A DNA stretch of 64,000 bases from Streptomyces indicus (GTDB lineage Bacteria > Actinomycetota > Actinomycetes > Streptomycetales > Streptomycetaceae). The notes beneath the pieces were generated by a model. That model saw only the letters and a program-made list of their open reading frames with translations. It did no database searches and had not been told where the DNA came from. The position numbers and the translations under genes are program-made. The stretch covers positions 124,001 through 188,000 of the forward strand of contig NZ_FNFF01000009.1 in assembly GCF_900100315.1 (NCBI RefSeq), given 5' to 3'. Shown here one piece after another: positions 28,828 to 37,384 of this stretch. The first letter of the stretch is position 1; every line of letters starts with the position of its first letter.

Positions 28828-29313
28828 ATGAGAGGCAGCAAGCTCGGGATCGGAACGCTGGCGGCGGGTGCGCTCGCCGCGGGCGCGCTGGCCTTCGCGC
28901 CGGCCGCCATGGCGGTGGCACCGGCCAAGGCCACCGCACCGTACGCCTGCGGAATGTGGGGCGGCGGCACGGCCGAACTGACCGCCACCCAGACCGGCAG
29001 CGCCCTCACCCTCCAGGTGAAGACGGCGGTCACCACGCCCATCGGCATCGGCGCGGGCGATGTGACCACCACGCTGCACATGACCCACAACGGCTCGGGC
29101 ACCGCCACCTTCGGCGGCAGCAGCAACCCGGCCATCCCCGCGGGCGGCGCCTTCGACAGCGGCCCGCTGACCAGTGCGACCGCCTTCGCCGCCGGCGACA
29201 CCCTGGACTCGTTCGTCGCCGCGACCCCGTCGCTGACCCTCGAGGTCTTCGGCACGACGGTCGAGTGCTTCGCGGACGACGTGCAGACGCCGGGGCCGTT
29301 CGTGGCCGACTGA
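28828..29313 (+). CDS. Secreted beta-rich protein, unknown function
   Basis: The 161-residue protein has a Sec signal peptide (MRGSKLGIG, Ala/Gly-rich core, predicted cleavage after AMA near residue 30) and a mature domain rich in Thr, Gly and Ala with two cysteines that could form a disulfide (YACG near the start, VECFADD near the end). Its beta-strand pattern and cysteine placement recall the N-terminal domain of the next gene's product, which may be a longer relative. The start at 28828 has GGAAGGGG 6 nt upstream; an ATG six codons earlier is less well placed. Likely a cell-surface or extracellular protein. Confidence 0.7.
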   Translation: MRGSKLGIGTLAAGALAAGALAFAPAAMAVAPAKATAPYACGMWGGGTAELTATQTGSALTLQVKTAVTTPIGIGAGDVTTTLHMTHNGSGTATFGGSSNPAIPAGGAFDSGPLTSATAFAAGDTLDSFVAATPSLTLEVFGTTVECFADDVQTPGPFVAD

Positions 29314-29417
29314 CCGCCGGGCCTGCCGACGGGCGGACGGTCACCGGTCCCGCTGATGATCACCGACTGACCGGCTGACTGCCCGGACCGTCAGATCGAT
29401 CCGGCTCTCACGCGAGG

Positions 29418-29445
29418 ACCGGTACCGCCGCGGAGCGGTACCGGT
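29418..29445 (+). terminator. Terminator after the small secreted protein gene
   Basis: ACCGGTACCGC (29418-29428) pairs perfectly with GCGGTACCGGT (29435-29445) around a 6-nt loop, followed by TCTTC. Confidence 0.65.
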
Positions 29446-29475
29446 TCTTCGGCCTGTCCGGCGAAATGTGTGATC

Positions 29476-29500
29476 TTGACAGAACCTGATGGGTCATCAG
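29476..29500 (+). promoter_or_regulatory. Promoter/operator region of the WxL-like gene
   Basis: TTGACA at 29476-29481 is a perfect -35 hexamer, immediately followed by the palindrome CTGATG-ggt-CATCAG (29486-29500). A second 7-bp inverted repeat (CCATTGA 29517-29523 with TCAATGG 29544-29550) follows. No good -10 box is obvious, so the site may be activator-dependent or the palindrome may bind a repressor. Confidence 0.35.
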
Positions 29501-29604
29501 TCGAAGTCTCCCGATTCCATTGACTTCTCACACAACCCGCACATCAATGGGCCCCTGTCGGCGCAGAAGAGCCGCTGCTCCGACGTCTCAGAGGAGGGGA
29601 CGAC

Positions 29605-30948
29605 ATGCCTTCAGGGAAAGGGAGTTCCGGCGGGCGAAGACACCGCTGGGTGGCCGCGTTAGGTGCGGCCGCACTGGGGATCGTGGGAGGCGGGGCGTTC
29701 GCCTGTCCCGCCGTCGCGGTCCCCGCGAACGTCGATTTCACCACCGTCTGCACACCGCCGCCGATCGCGGGCATCCCGAACATCGAGGGGCCCACGACCG
29801 CGAAGGTGTCCGTGGACAACGCGGCACCCAAGGTGGGCGACACGGTCACCGTCACCTACGAGGTCGTCAAACCCGCCGCGGGCAACCCGATCGACTTCGA
29901 TCTGCCGGCCAACATCATGAAGCCGTCCGGCAAGGTCGTGCTCGGCGGGGCGCAGAGCGGCGAGGTCGCGGTCGCGGGTCCGCGCGAGAACACTCCGGTG
30001 GGCGGTCTCGAACCGTTCCCCGGCTTCAAGATGACCGGGCAGTTCACGGTCACCGCCCCCGGCGCCATCACGCTGGCCCCGGGTGACTACAACATCAACA
30101 CCAACTACATCATGGACCTCAACACTCCATGTGTGGTGAAGACCCCGCCCGCCCCGGTCTCCGAGACCATCACGGCCACGGGCGGCGAGGTGCCCACCAA
30201 CCCGCGCACCATGACGCTGGACACCTCGTCCGGCGCGCCCGACGCGTGGGTGTTCGCCCGGCTCGCCAAGTTCACCCCCGGCGCGACCGTGACGCTGGCG
30301 GGCTGGAACGGCACGTCGATCACCGCGGACAAGGGCACCGGCACGATTCCCGACTCCGGCTCCCAGACCATGCGGATCAGGGTCAAGGACCCGGCGACGG
30401 TCGGCCTGGTGGCCTTCGAGGGCGACGCCTGGGACCCGGCGAAAGGCGCGGGTCCGGTCCCGTACACGGTGACCACACCCGGGGGCGGCGGGTCGAAACT
30501 GGACCAGAACCTCAAGTCCTCGGTGAAGGCCGGGCAGTTGACCATGACCCAGGGCGGCGACACCGTCCAGATGTCGGGGGTCGACTTCGGCACGGGCGGC
30601 CCGTCCACCGGTGCGCTGAACCAGGTGACGGTGAAGGACTTCCGCGGTGGCCCCGTGGGCTGGTCCCTGACCGGCAAGGTCACCGCGTTCACCGGACCCA
30701 ACGGTGCGTCCATCGACGCGGGCAAGCTGAGCTGGACGCCCAAGTGCACCACCAAGGCGGGCAGTCCCAGCCAGTGCGCGGCCGGTTCGGAAGGCCCGGT
30801 CGGCAGCCAGGGCGCGACGCTCGCGCAGACGCCCAACGCCGCCATGACCGGTGGTGAGTTCCAGGTCGACGCCGGACTGTCGCTGAACGTACCGGAGTTC
30901 ACGGCACCCGGTGAGTACGCGGGCGTGCTCACGCTCACCCTCACCTGA
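29605..30948 (+). CDS. Secreted WxL-domain-like surface protein (TTA codon)
   Basis: The 447-residue protein has a signal peptide (RRHRWVAALGAAALGIVGGG, cleavage near AVA around residue 38). An N-terminal domain with paired cysteines (FTTVCTPPP and NTPCVVKTP) follows to about residue 180, then a Pro/Ser-rich middle region. The C-terminal ~160 residues have the repetitive beta pattern and closing GEYAGVLTLTLT typical of WxL-type cell-wall binding domains. Leu19 is encoded by TTA (29659-29661), the rare codon read by bldA tRNA in Streptomyces, so translation may be restricted to late growth. The start has AGAGGAGGGG upstream. The DUF916-like gene downstream encodes the usual WxL partner. Confidence 0.7.
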   Translation: MPSGKGSSGGRRHRWVAALGAAALGIVGGGAFACPAVAVPANVDFTTVCTPPPIAGIPNIEGPTTAKVSVDNAAPKVGDTVTVTYEVVKPAAGNPIDFDLPANIMKPSGKVVLGGAQSGEVAVAGPRENTPVGGLEPFPGFKMTGQFTVTAPGAITLAPGDYNINTNYIMDLNTPCVVKTPPAPVSETITATGGEVPTNPRTMTLDTSSGAPDAWVFARLAKFTPGATVTLAGWNGTSITADKGTGTIPDSGSQTMRIRVKDPATVGLVAFEGDAWDPAKGAGPVPYTVTTPGGGGSKLDQNLKSSVKAGQLTMTQGGDTVQMSGVDFGTGGPSTGALNQVTVKDFRGGPVGWSLTGKVTAFTGPNGASIDAGKLSWTPKCTTKAGSPSQCAAGSEGPVGSQGATLAQTPNAAMTGGEFQVDAGLSLNVPEFTAPGEYAGVLTLTLT

Positions 30949-30960
30949 CGGTCCCCCCTC

Positions 30961-30980
30961 AAGGCCTGCGCGCAGGCCTT
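30961..30980 (+). terminator. Perfect palindromic terminator after the WxL-like gene
   Basis: AAGGCCTGCGCGCAGGCCTT is a 20-bp perfect palindrome 12 bp after the stop codon. Confidence 0.65.
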
Positions 30981-30985
30981 CCTGT

Positions 30986-31023
30986 CAGGCATCCGCACCC
31001 TGTTCAGGCATCCGCACCCTGTT
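30986..31023. repeat. 19-bp tandem duplication
   Basis: CAGGCATCCGCACCCTGTT occurs twice in direct tandem (30986-31004 and 31005-31023) between the WxL-like terminator and the DUF916-like gene. It may be a recent slippage duplication or a tandem regulatory site. Confidence 0.8.
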
Positions 31024-31084
31024 CACCGGCGGGCCGGCCCTCCACGGGCCGGTCCGCCACCCAACGTTCCGGGGGTCCGCGCAC

Positions 31085-32086
31085 ATGCACGTCACCAGAT
31101 ACGGCTCACCGCACTCCGGCCGGACGCTCCGGCCGTACGCGGCCCTTGCCGCCGCCTTCTCGCTCGTGGCCGCGCTGCTGCTCACGGTCGGCGCGCCCGC
31201 GCCCGCGTACGCCGCCGACAACGGCCGTTGGTCGGTCTACCCTTCGTCCGCCGAGCCCGGCGGGCGGCCCTACTTCTATCTCACGGCCGACCCCGGCACG
31301 ACCCTGACCGACAAGGTCACCGTCACCAACAAGGCCGAGGAGCCGCTGACCTTCAAGCTGTACGCGGCCGACGCGTACAACACCGCGCGCGACGGCGGGT
31401 TCGCGGTGCGCTCGCCCGGTGAGAAGCAGCGGGGGGTCGGCGCCTGGGCCAAGCCGGCGAAGTCCCGCGTGACCGTGCCGCCGGGCGGCTCGGTCGACAT
31501 CCCGATCACGGTCCACGTGCCCGAGAGCGCCGAGCCGGGCGACCACCCCGGGGCCCTGGTCGCCCTCGACGAGAAGATCGACCCGGCCGAGGGCGCGGTC
31601 GAGGTCGGGGTGCAGCGGGCGGTCGGCGCGCGGATCTATCTGCGCGTGGGCGGGCCCACCGTGCCCGGACTCGCCGTCGAGAACGTGAAGATGGAGCACG
31701 ACAAGCCGTTGGTGCCGGGCTTCGGCAAGAGCACCGCCACGATCACGTACACGCTGCACAACCGTGGCAACGTCACGCTGAGCCCGAAGGTCGAGCTGAG
31801 CGCGAAGGGCCTGTTCGGGCGCAAGCTGCTCGACCGCGACCTGACGAAGGTCCCCCCGGAGCTGCTGCCCCGGCAGAAGGTGGAGCTGACCGAGCGCTGG
31901 GACGGGGCGCCTCAACTCGACTGGGGCGACGTGGAGTTGACGGCGCGAAGCCAGGACGTCGAGACGACGGGCTCGACCTCGTTCTTCGCCCTGCCGTGGC
32001 TGGTGGCGGCGCTCCTGTGCGGGGTGCTGCTCGGCGGGGGCGGGATGTGGTTCGCGAAGCGGCGCAAGGCGCGGCTGGCGGGGTGA
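31085..32086 (+). CDS. DUF916-like (WxL peptidoglycan-domain) membrane-anchored protein
   Basis: The 333-residue protein has an N-terminal signal peptide (cleavage near AYA-AD around residue 43), then an Ig-like beta domain beginning RWSVYPSSAEPGGRPYFYL with the conserved KVTVTNKAEEPLTFKLYA and VTVPPGGSVDIPITVHVP. This resembles the DUF916 domain that binds peptidoglycan in WxL systems. A second beta-rich domain (about 225-295) is followed by one C-terminal membrane helix and a basic RRKARLAG tail. In Firmicutes such proteins pair with WxL proteins, as here. The start ATG at 31085 has GGGGG about 10 nt upstream. Confidence 0.75.
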   Translation: MHVTRYGSPHSGRTLRPYAALAAAFSLVAALLLTVGAPAPAYAADNGRWSVYPSSAEPGGRPYFYLTADPGTTLTDKVTVTNKAEEPLTFKLYAADAYNTARDGGFAVRSPGEKQRGVGAWAKPAKSRVTVPPGGSVDIPITVHVPESAEPGDHPGALVALDEKIDPAEGAVEVGVQRAVGARIYLRVGGPTVPGLAVENVKMEHDKPLVPGFGKSTATITYTLHNRGNVTLSPKVELSAKGLFGRKLLDRDLTKVPPELLPRQKVELTERWDGAPQLDWGDVELTARSQDVETTGSTSFFALPWLVAALLCGVLLGGGGMWFAKRRKARLAG

Positions 32087-32144
32087 GGCGCGGGGCGGGC
32101 GCTGCGGGATGAGAACCCGGCGGCCCGGGCGCCGCCCTTCCGCC

Positions 32145-33518
32145 TCAGCGCTGGCCGAAGCCGATCGTCGGTACGGCCCTGCGCAACGGCCAGGGCCGTG
32201 AGGACTCCGGGACCAGGCCCTCCAGGAACGCGTACCGCCTGAGCGCGGACGGGTCCTGGTCCTCGTACGACTGGATCCGGCGCCACCACGCCCCGATCTC
32301 CGCCCAGCCGGGCGCCGAGAGCGAGCCGCCGAACTCCTGCACCGAGAGCGCCGCCGTCAGGCCGGCGAAGGCGAGCCGGTCCGCGAGCGGCCAGCCCGCG
32401 AGCGTCCCGGTGACGAAGCCCGCGACGAAGACGTCGCCGGCGCCGGTGGGGTCGAGTGCCTCGACCGCGATGGCCGGCACCTCGGCCGTCTCGCCGGTCC
32501 TGCCGTCCACCGCGTACGCACCCTCGGCGCCGAGCGTGACCACCGCGAGCGGCACGTGCGCGGTGAGCGCGCGGGCCGCGGCGCGGGGGCAGTCGGTGCC
32601 CGTGTAGCGCATCGCCTCCTCGGCGTTGGGCAGGAAGGCCTCGCAGTGCGCGAGGTCCGCGAGGCCCGCGAGGTCCCAGCGCCCGGTGTCGTCCCAGCCG
32701 ACGTCCGCGAAGATCATCGTGCCCTTGGCGGCGGCCTGCGCCACCCACTCCTCGCGCACCCCGGGCGCCAGCGAGGCGATGGCCGCGCGCGAGCGGGGCG
32801 GGCACTCCGGTGCCGGTTCGACCGGGGGTGCGTCATGGCCGTGCGAGACCATCGTGCGCTCGCCCTCGTACGCCATTGAGACGGTGACCGGCGAGTGCCA
32901 GCCCGGCACGGTACGCGACTGCGCGAGGTCGATGCCCTCGCCCTGCTCCAGGGCGTCCCAGCAGTACGAGCCGTAGTGGTCGTCGCCGAACGCGGCGGCG
33001 AGCGAGGTGCGCAGGCCGAGCCGGGCGAGCGCGGTGGCCATGTTGGCCACGCCGCCGGGGCTCTGGCCCATGCCGCGGGCCCAGGACTCGGTGCCACGCA
33101 CGGGGGCGGAGTCGAGTCCGGTGAAGATGATGTCGAGGAAGACGGTGCCGGTCAGATACACGTCCCAGGCCGGCTCGTCGGGGGTGCGCAGGGCGGCGAG
33201 CGGATCGAGACATCCCTTGGCCCCGGCGGACGCGCGCCCTCCGGGGTCGCCCGGCAGCCGCCCGTCGCCGTCGTGCGGCCGCCGCCCTCCCGCGTCTCCC
33301 GGCACGCGCCCGTCCGCCGGTTCCGCCGCCCCGCCGATCGGCGCCGGCCCCAGATGGTCCTCCGCCGCGCGCGCCTGGTCCTCCGCCGCGCGCGCCCGGA
33401 CGTCGCCCGCGTCGGACCCCGGACGCGCGGGTGCCCCCGCGGCTCCGCGATCATCGTCCCCGGCCGGTCCCGGGCGGCCTTCGCCGCCGACCGGCACCCT
33501 GCCGTCGTTAGCGCTCAC
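32145..33518 (-). CDS. PfkB-family carbohydrate kinase with low-complexity N-terminal extension
   Basis: The 457-residue protein is a ribokinase-fold kinase: substrate-side GGVANMATALARLGL near residue 163 and the DPTGAGDVFVAGF anion-hole/catalytic base motif near residue 357. Unlike normal PfkB proteins (~300-330 residues), residues ~5-110 are a hydrophilic, Gly/Asp/Arg/Pro-rich extension with internal repeats (RAAEDQA-RAAEDHL, and LPGDPGG-type units), encoded by a 21-bp tandem repeat (33356-33396). The GTG start at 33518 has GGAG 7 nt upstream, so the extension is probably translated. It is divergent from the GH4 gene, suggesting a shared sugar. The specific sugar is unknown. Confidence 0.82.
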   Translation of the reverse strand: MSANDGRVPVGGEGRPGPAGDDDRGAAGAPARPGSDAGDVRARAAEDQARAAEDHLGPAPIGGAAEPADGRVPGDAGGRRPHDGDGRLPGDPGGRASAGAKGCLDPLAALRTPDEPAWDVYLTGTVFLDIIFTGLDSAPVRGTESWARGMGQSPGGVANMATALARLGLRTSLAAAFGDDHYGSYCWDALEQGEGIDLAQSRTVPGWHSPVTVSMAYEGERTMVSHGHDAPPVEPAPECPPRSRAAIASLAPGVREEWVAQAAAKGTMIFADVGWDDTGRWDLAGLADLAHCEAFLPNAEEAMRYTGTDCPRAAARALTAHVPLAVVTLGAEGAYAVDGRTGETAEVPAIAVEALDPTGAGDVFVAGFVTGTLAGWPLADRLAFAGLTAALSVQEFGGSLSAPGWAEIGAWWRRIQSYEDQDPSALRRYAFLEGLVPESSRPWPLRRAVPTIGFGQR

Positions 33519-33657
33519 CAGGTGCTCCGTACGAGATAAGCCTGCAGATCCGGACAGTCTGCCCCATGGCACCGACAATCCCGGAGAGCCGGCTCCGCGG
33601 CCCGAGCTGCCGGCGGGCGCGGGCGGAGAGCGGCGGCACTCGGGTACGTTCCGGAGC

Positions 33658-34980
33658 ATGAGGCTGACGATTCTGGGTGGCGGCGGTTTCCGGGTGCCGC
33701 TGGTGTACGCGGCGCTGGCGGGGGCCGGCACGAGGACCGTGACCGAGCTGACGCTGTACGACACGGACCGCGCGCGGCTCGACGTGGTGCGGTCGGTCAT
33801 CGCGGGGCTCGGTGTGCGCGGCCCGGAGCTGCGCGTCGCCGAGGACCTGGACGACGCGCTGCGCGGCGCCGACTTCGTGTTCTCGGCGATCCGCGTGGGC
33901 GGCACCGCGGGCCGCGTGCGCGACGAGCGGCTGCCGCTCGGCGAGGGCGTGCTCGGCCAGGAGACGGTGGGCGCGGGCGGGGTGCTCTACGGGCTGCGGA
34001 CGATCCCCGTCGCGCTGCACATCGCCGAGCGCGTCAAGGCGCTCGCGCCGGACGCCTGGGTCATCAACTTCACCAACCCCGCGGGCATGGTGACCGAGGC
34101 GATGGCCTCGGTGCTCGGCGCGCGCGTGATCGGCATCTGCGACTCACCCGTCGGTCTGGTCCGCCGCGCCGCGCGGGCGGCGGGCGCCGACCCCGCCTCG
34201 GTGACGTACGACTACGTGGGCCTCAACCACCTCGGCTGGCTGCGCACGTTGACCACCGCGGACGGCCACGACCTGCTGCCGGGGCTGCTGGCCGACGAGC
34301 GGCGGCTGACCTCCTTCGAGGAGGGGAAGCTGTTCGGCGCGACCTGGCTGCGCGCCCTCGGCTCGCTGCCCAACGAGTACCTGCACTACTACTACTTCCG
34401 CCGCGAGACCCTCGCCTCCGCGCGCGCGGCCGCCGAGACCCGCGGCGAGTTCCTCGACCAGCAGCAGGGCGGCTTCTTCGCGCGCGCCTCCGCGGAGCCG
34501 GAGCGGGCGTACGAGCTGTGGCAGGCCACGCGGCGCGAGCGCGAGTCCACGTACATGGCGGAGGCGCGGGCGGCGAGCGGCGGCTGGGAGCGCGACGCCT
34601 GCGACCTGGACGGCGGCGGTTACGACCAGGTGGCACTGGAGCTGATGCGCGCGCTGTCGTCCGACGCCGGGGAGCAGGACGGTCCGGCGCGGCTGATCCT
34701 CAATGTGCGCAACGGCGGCACCGTGCCCGAACTGCCGGCCGACGCGATCATCGAGACGGTCTGCGAGGTGGACGCGGACGGCGCGCGCCCGCTGCCCTGC
34801 GCACCGCTGGGCCAGGCCGAGTTGGGCCTGATGCTGACGCTGAAGGCGGTGGAGCGGGCGGCGATCGAGGCGGCGGTGTTCAAGGACCGCACCGCCGCGC
34901 TGCGGGCGCTCGCCCTGCACCCGCTGGTGGACTCGCCCGCGGTGGCGGAACGGATCCTGGACGGGGCGGCGGGGGCGTAA
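33658..34980 (+). CDS. 6-phospho-beta-glucosidase-like glycoside hydrolase, family GH4
   Basis: The 440-residue enzyme has an N-terminal Rossmann motif (LTILGGGGFRVPLV) for NAD+, the INFTNPAG segment, the metal-ligand cysteine in GICDSPVGL near residue 160 and the histidine in YVGLNHLGW near 193. GH4 enzymes hydrolyse 6-phospho-glycosides by a redox mechanism with NAD+ and Mn2+. The start lies 6 nt after GGAG. The divergent PfkB kinase could supply a phosphorylated sugar substrate or use its product. Substrate specificity is inferred from general family resemblance only. Confidence 0.85.
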   Translation: MRLTILGGGGFRVPLVYAALAGAGTRTVTELTLYDTDRARLDVVRSVIAGLGVRGPELRVAEDLDDALRGADFVFSAIRVGGTAGRVRDERLPLGEGVLGQETVGAGGVLYGLRTIPVALHIAERVKALAPDAWVINFTNPAGMVTEAMASVLGARVIGICDSPVGLVRRAARAAGADPASVTYDYVGLNHLGWLRTLTTADGHDLLPGLLADERRLTSFEEGKLFGATWLRALGSLPNEYLHYYYFRRETLASARAAAETRGEFLDQQQGGFFARASAEPERAYELWQATRRERESTYMAEARAASGGWERDACDLDGGGYDQVALELMRALSSDAGEQDGPARLILNVRNGGTVPELPADAIIETVCEVDADGARPLPCAPLGQAELGLMLTLKAVERAAIEAAVFKDRTAALRALALHPLVDSPAVAERILDGAAGA

Positions 34981-35035
34981 CGGGCGGGGGGTCGTAACCG
35001 GCGGGTGGTCGTAACCGGCAGGGTGGCACCGCGGT

Positions 35036-36337
35036 TCACCACCTCCGCGCCGACCACCCCGGCCGGGCCACCCGCATCGCGGCGAGGTCGTCGCGGTCGC
35101 GCAGCGAGCCGTCGTCGTCGAGCCAGCGCCGGTGCAGGAACTCCAGCCTGTCCCGGTCGAGTTCGACGCCGAGCCCTGGTGCGTCCGACACCTCGATCCG
35201 GCCGTCCTCGAACGTGAAGGGCTCGGCCACCACGTCCTCGGTGCTCCACGGATAGTGGCTGTCGCAGGCGTGGTCCAGGTGCGGGACGGCGGCCGCGACC
35301 TGGGTCATCGCGGCGAGGCTCACGCCGAGATGGAAGTTGGAGTGCATGGAGACGCCGACCCCGAACGTGCGGCAGATCGCGGCCAGTTCGCGCGTACGGT
35401 GCAGCCCGCCCCAGTAGTGGTGGTCGGAGAGCACCACCTGGACGGCGCCCGTGGTGAAGGCCTCGGGTATCTCGGCGAGCGTGGTCACGCACATGTTGGT
35501 GGCCAGCGGCAGGCCGGTGGCGGCGGCCACCTCGGCCATCGCGGGCGTGCCGGTGGTCGGGTCCTCCAGATACTCCAGTACGCCGGCGAGTTCGCGCGCC
35601 ACGTACAGCGAAGTCTCCGTGCTCCAGGCCCCGTTGGGATCGAGCCGGAGCGGCCGGCCCAGGAAGGCCTCGGCGAGCGCGCGGATCGCGGCGATCTCCT
35701 CGTCGGGCGCGAAGACACCGCCCTTGAGCTTGAACGAGGAGAACCCGTGCCGCTCGACCAGCCGCCGTGCCTGCTCCACGACACCCGCCGGGTCGAGGGC
35801 TGCCGCCCACCCGTCCCGCTCCCCCACGCCGCCCGGGTGCTCGGCCCAGCGGTAGAAGAGGTACGCGCTGTACTCGACGCTGTCGCGCACCTTGCCGCCG
35901 AGCAGCGCGTGCACCGGCAGGCCGAGCGTCTTGCCGAGCGCGTCGAGACAGGCCACCTCGAAGGCGGAGACGACGGAGAGCCGCAGCTTCTCGGCGGTCT
36001 CTACGCCGCGCGTACCGCCCACGTCGAGCCCGCCGCCCTCGGCGTGACAGACCCGCCCCGCCAGCGTGAAAAGCCCGTTGATATCGGCGACTTGATGCCC
36101 GGCGAGAGCATCGGCGAGGGCCCGGGCGAGGACGAGGTACTTGGTGTCCCCGTAAGTCTCGCCGACCCCGGTGACCCCGCCCTCGGTGACGATCTCGACG
36201 ATCAGCCGCGGGGTGTAGGGCTGGTGCACGCCCGTGGTGTTGAGGAGCGGCGGGTCGGCGATGAGCACGGGGGTGAGGCGCACGTGCGTGATCCTGGGGC
36301 CCGGTGCCGTTTCCGTAGCCGTCACCTCAGCCATCAC
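35036..36337 (-). CDS. Enolase-superfamily sugar-acid dehydratase (glucarate dehydratase-like)
   Basis: The 433-residue protein has the mandelate racemase/enolase layout: an N-terminal capping domain, the KLKGG catalytic lysine motif near residue 200, LDPNGAW as the first metal ligand near 232, SDHHYWGG near 310 and MHSNFHLG with the catalytic histidine near 338. These match the glucarate dehydratase group, which dehydrates D-glucarate or similar acid sugars. It is divergent from an IclR regulator. Ketoglucarate-utilising partner genes are absent nearby, so the pathway cannot be completed from this window. Confidence 0.82.
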   Translation of the reverse strand: MMAEVTATETAPGPRITHVRLTPVLIADPPLLNTTGVHQPYTPRLIVEIVTEGGVTGVGETYGDTKYLVLARALADALAGHQVADINGLFTLAGRVCHAEGGGLDVGGTRGVETAEKLRLSVVSAFEVACLDALGKTLGLPVHALLGGKVRDSVEYSAYLFYRWAEHPGGVGERDGWAAALDPAGVVEQARRLVERHGFSSFKLKGGVFAPDEEIAAIRALAEAFLGRPLRLDPNGAWSTETSLYVARELAGVLEYLEDPTTGTPAMAEVAAATGLPLATNMCVTTLAEIPEAFTTGAVQVVLSDHHYWGGLHRTRELAAICRTFGVGVSMHSNFHLGVSLAAMTQVAAAVPHLDHACDSHYPWSTEDVVAEPFTFEDGRIEVSDAPGLGVELDRDRLEFLHRRWLDDDGSLRDRDDLAAMRVARPGWSARRW

Positions 36338-36371
36338 CTCGACCTCGCCTCAACCATCGTCTCGGACATCT

Positions 36372-36398
36372 CCGTATGTAGACAGGAGTTGTGTACGG
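36372..36398. promoter_or_regulatory. Inverted repeat in the divergent promoter of the dehydratase and IclR genes
   Basis: CCGTA (36372-36376) and TACGG (36394-36398) form a 27-bp interrupted inverted repeat in the 118-bp gap between the two start codons. It is a possible IclR site. The sequence TATGTAGACAGG between the arms also resembles parts of sugar-acid regulator sites, but that cannot be verified here. Confidence 0.35.
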
Positions 36399-36455
36399 GA
36401 ACGAAGACTAGGGAGGCGCCGAAGGCCGGTCAAGGGCGCGATTACGATCTGCGGC

Positions 36456-37274
36456 ATGCCGGAACAGGAAACGCCCGCCCACGCGCCCGCACAGCAGTCA
36501 CCCGGCGGCGTCCGCGAAGTGAAGTCCGCCGCGCGGACCGTCGAGCTCCTCGAAGTGCTCGCCGCCCGCGGCGACCGTCCCGCGCGGCTGCGGGAGCTGG
36601 CCGAGGAGCTGGGGGTGCCGCGCAGTTCGATGTACGCGCTGTTGCAGACCCTGATCGACCGGGGCTGGGTGCGCACCGACACGACGGGGTCGCTGTACGG
36701 CATCGGCATCCACGCGCTGCTGACCGGCACCAGCTATCTGGACAGCGATCCCCGGGTGCGGGCGGCGCGGCCGTTTCTCGACGAGGCCTCGGAGGCGCTC
36801 GGCGAGACCATCCATCTCGCCCGGCTCGACGGCACGGACGTCGTCTATCTCGCCACCCGCGAGTCGCATGAATACCTGCGGACGTTCTCGCGCGTGGGGC
36901 GCCGGCTGCCCGCGCACGCGGGCGCGCTCGGCAAGGCGCTGCTCGCGGAGGATCCGCGGCGGCTGCCTGCGGGCGAGCTCGCACAGCTCACCCCGCACAC
37001 CCACACCGACGCCGCATCCCTCGCCGCCGATCTCGCCGGGGTGCGCGCCCGCGGGTACGCGATCGACCGCGAGGAGGGCGTGCTCGGCATCGCGGGCTTC
37101 GGCTTCGCGCTGCGCTGCGACGAGCCCGCGGTGGACGCGGTCAGCTGCTCGGTGCCGGTGGCCCGGCTGACCGAGGAGCACGAGCGGCGGATCGTGGCGG
37201 TGATGCAGGAGATCCGTACGAAGATCGAGGCGGTGGCGGTACGGGCCTCGGGCGGGGCACAGTGGAAGACCTGA
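36456..37274 (+). CDS. IclR-family transcriptional regulator
   Basis: The 272-residue protein has an N-terminal winged HTH (about residues 22-85: VKSAARTVELLEVLAARGD, LRELAEELGVPRSSMYALLQ) and a C-terminal IclR effector-binding domain with LPAHAGALGKALLA, REEGVLGIAGFGF and VSCSVPVARL. It is divergent from the glucarate-dehydratase-like gene and probably represses or activates it in response to a sugar acid. The ATG at 36456 has no strong ribosome site but begins the family match. Confidence 0.9.
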   Translation: MPEQETPAHAPAQQSPGGVREVKSAARTVELLEVLAARGDRPARLRELAEELGVPRSSMYALLQTLIDRGWVRTDTTGSLYGIGIHALLTGTSYLDSDPRVRAARPFLDEASEALGETIHLARLDGTDVVYLATRESHEYLRTFSRVGRRLPAHAGALGKALLAEDPRRLPAGELAQLTPHTHTDAASLAADLAGVRARGYAIDREEGVLGIAGFGFALRCDEPAVDAVSCSVPVARLTEEHERRIVAVMQEIRTKIEAVAVRASGGAQWKT

Positions 37275-37384
37275 GCCGGATCGGGATGTGAGCCGGATCG
37301 GAACGTGAGCCGCGCCCGCCCGGCACACCTGCACCCGACCGGCACACCTGCACCCGACCGGCGCGCCTGAACCCGCCCGCCCCC

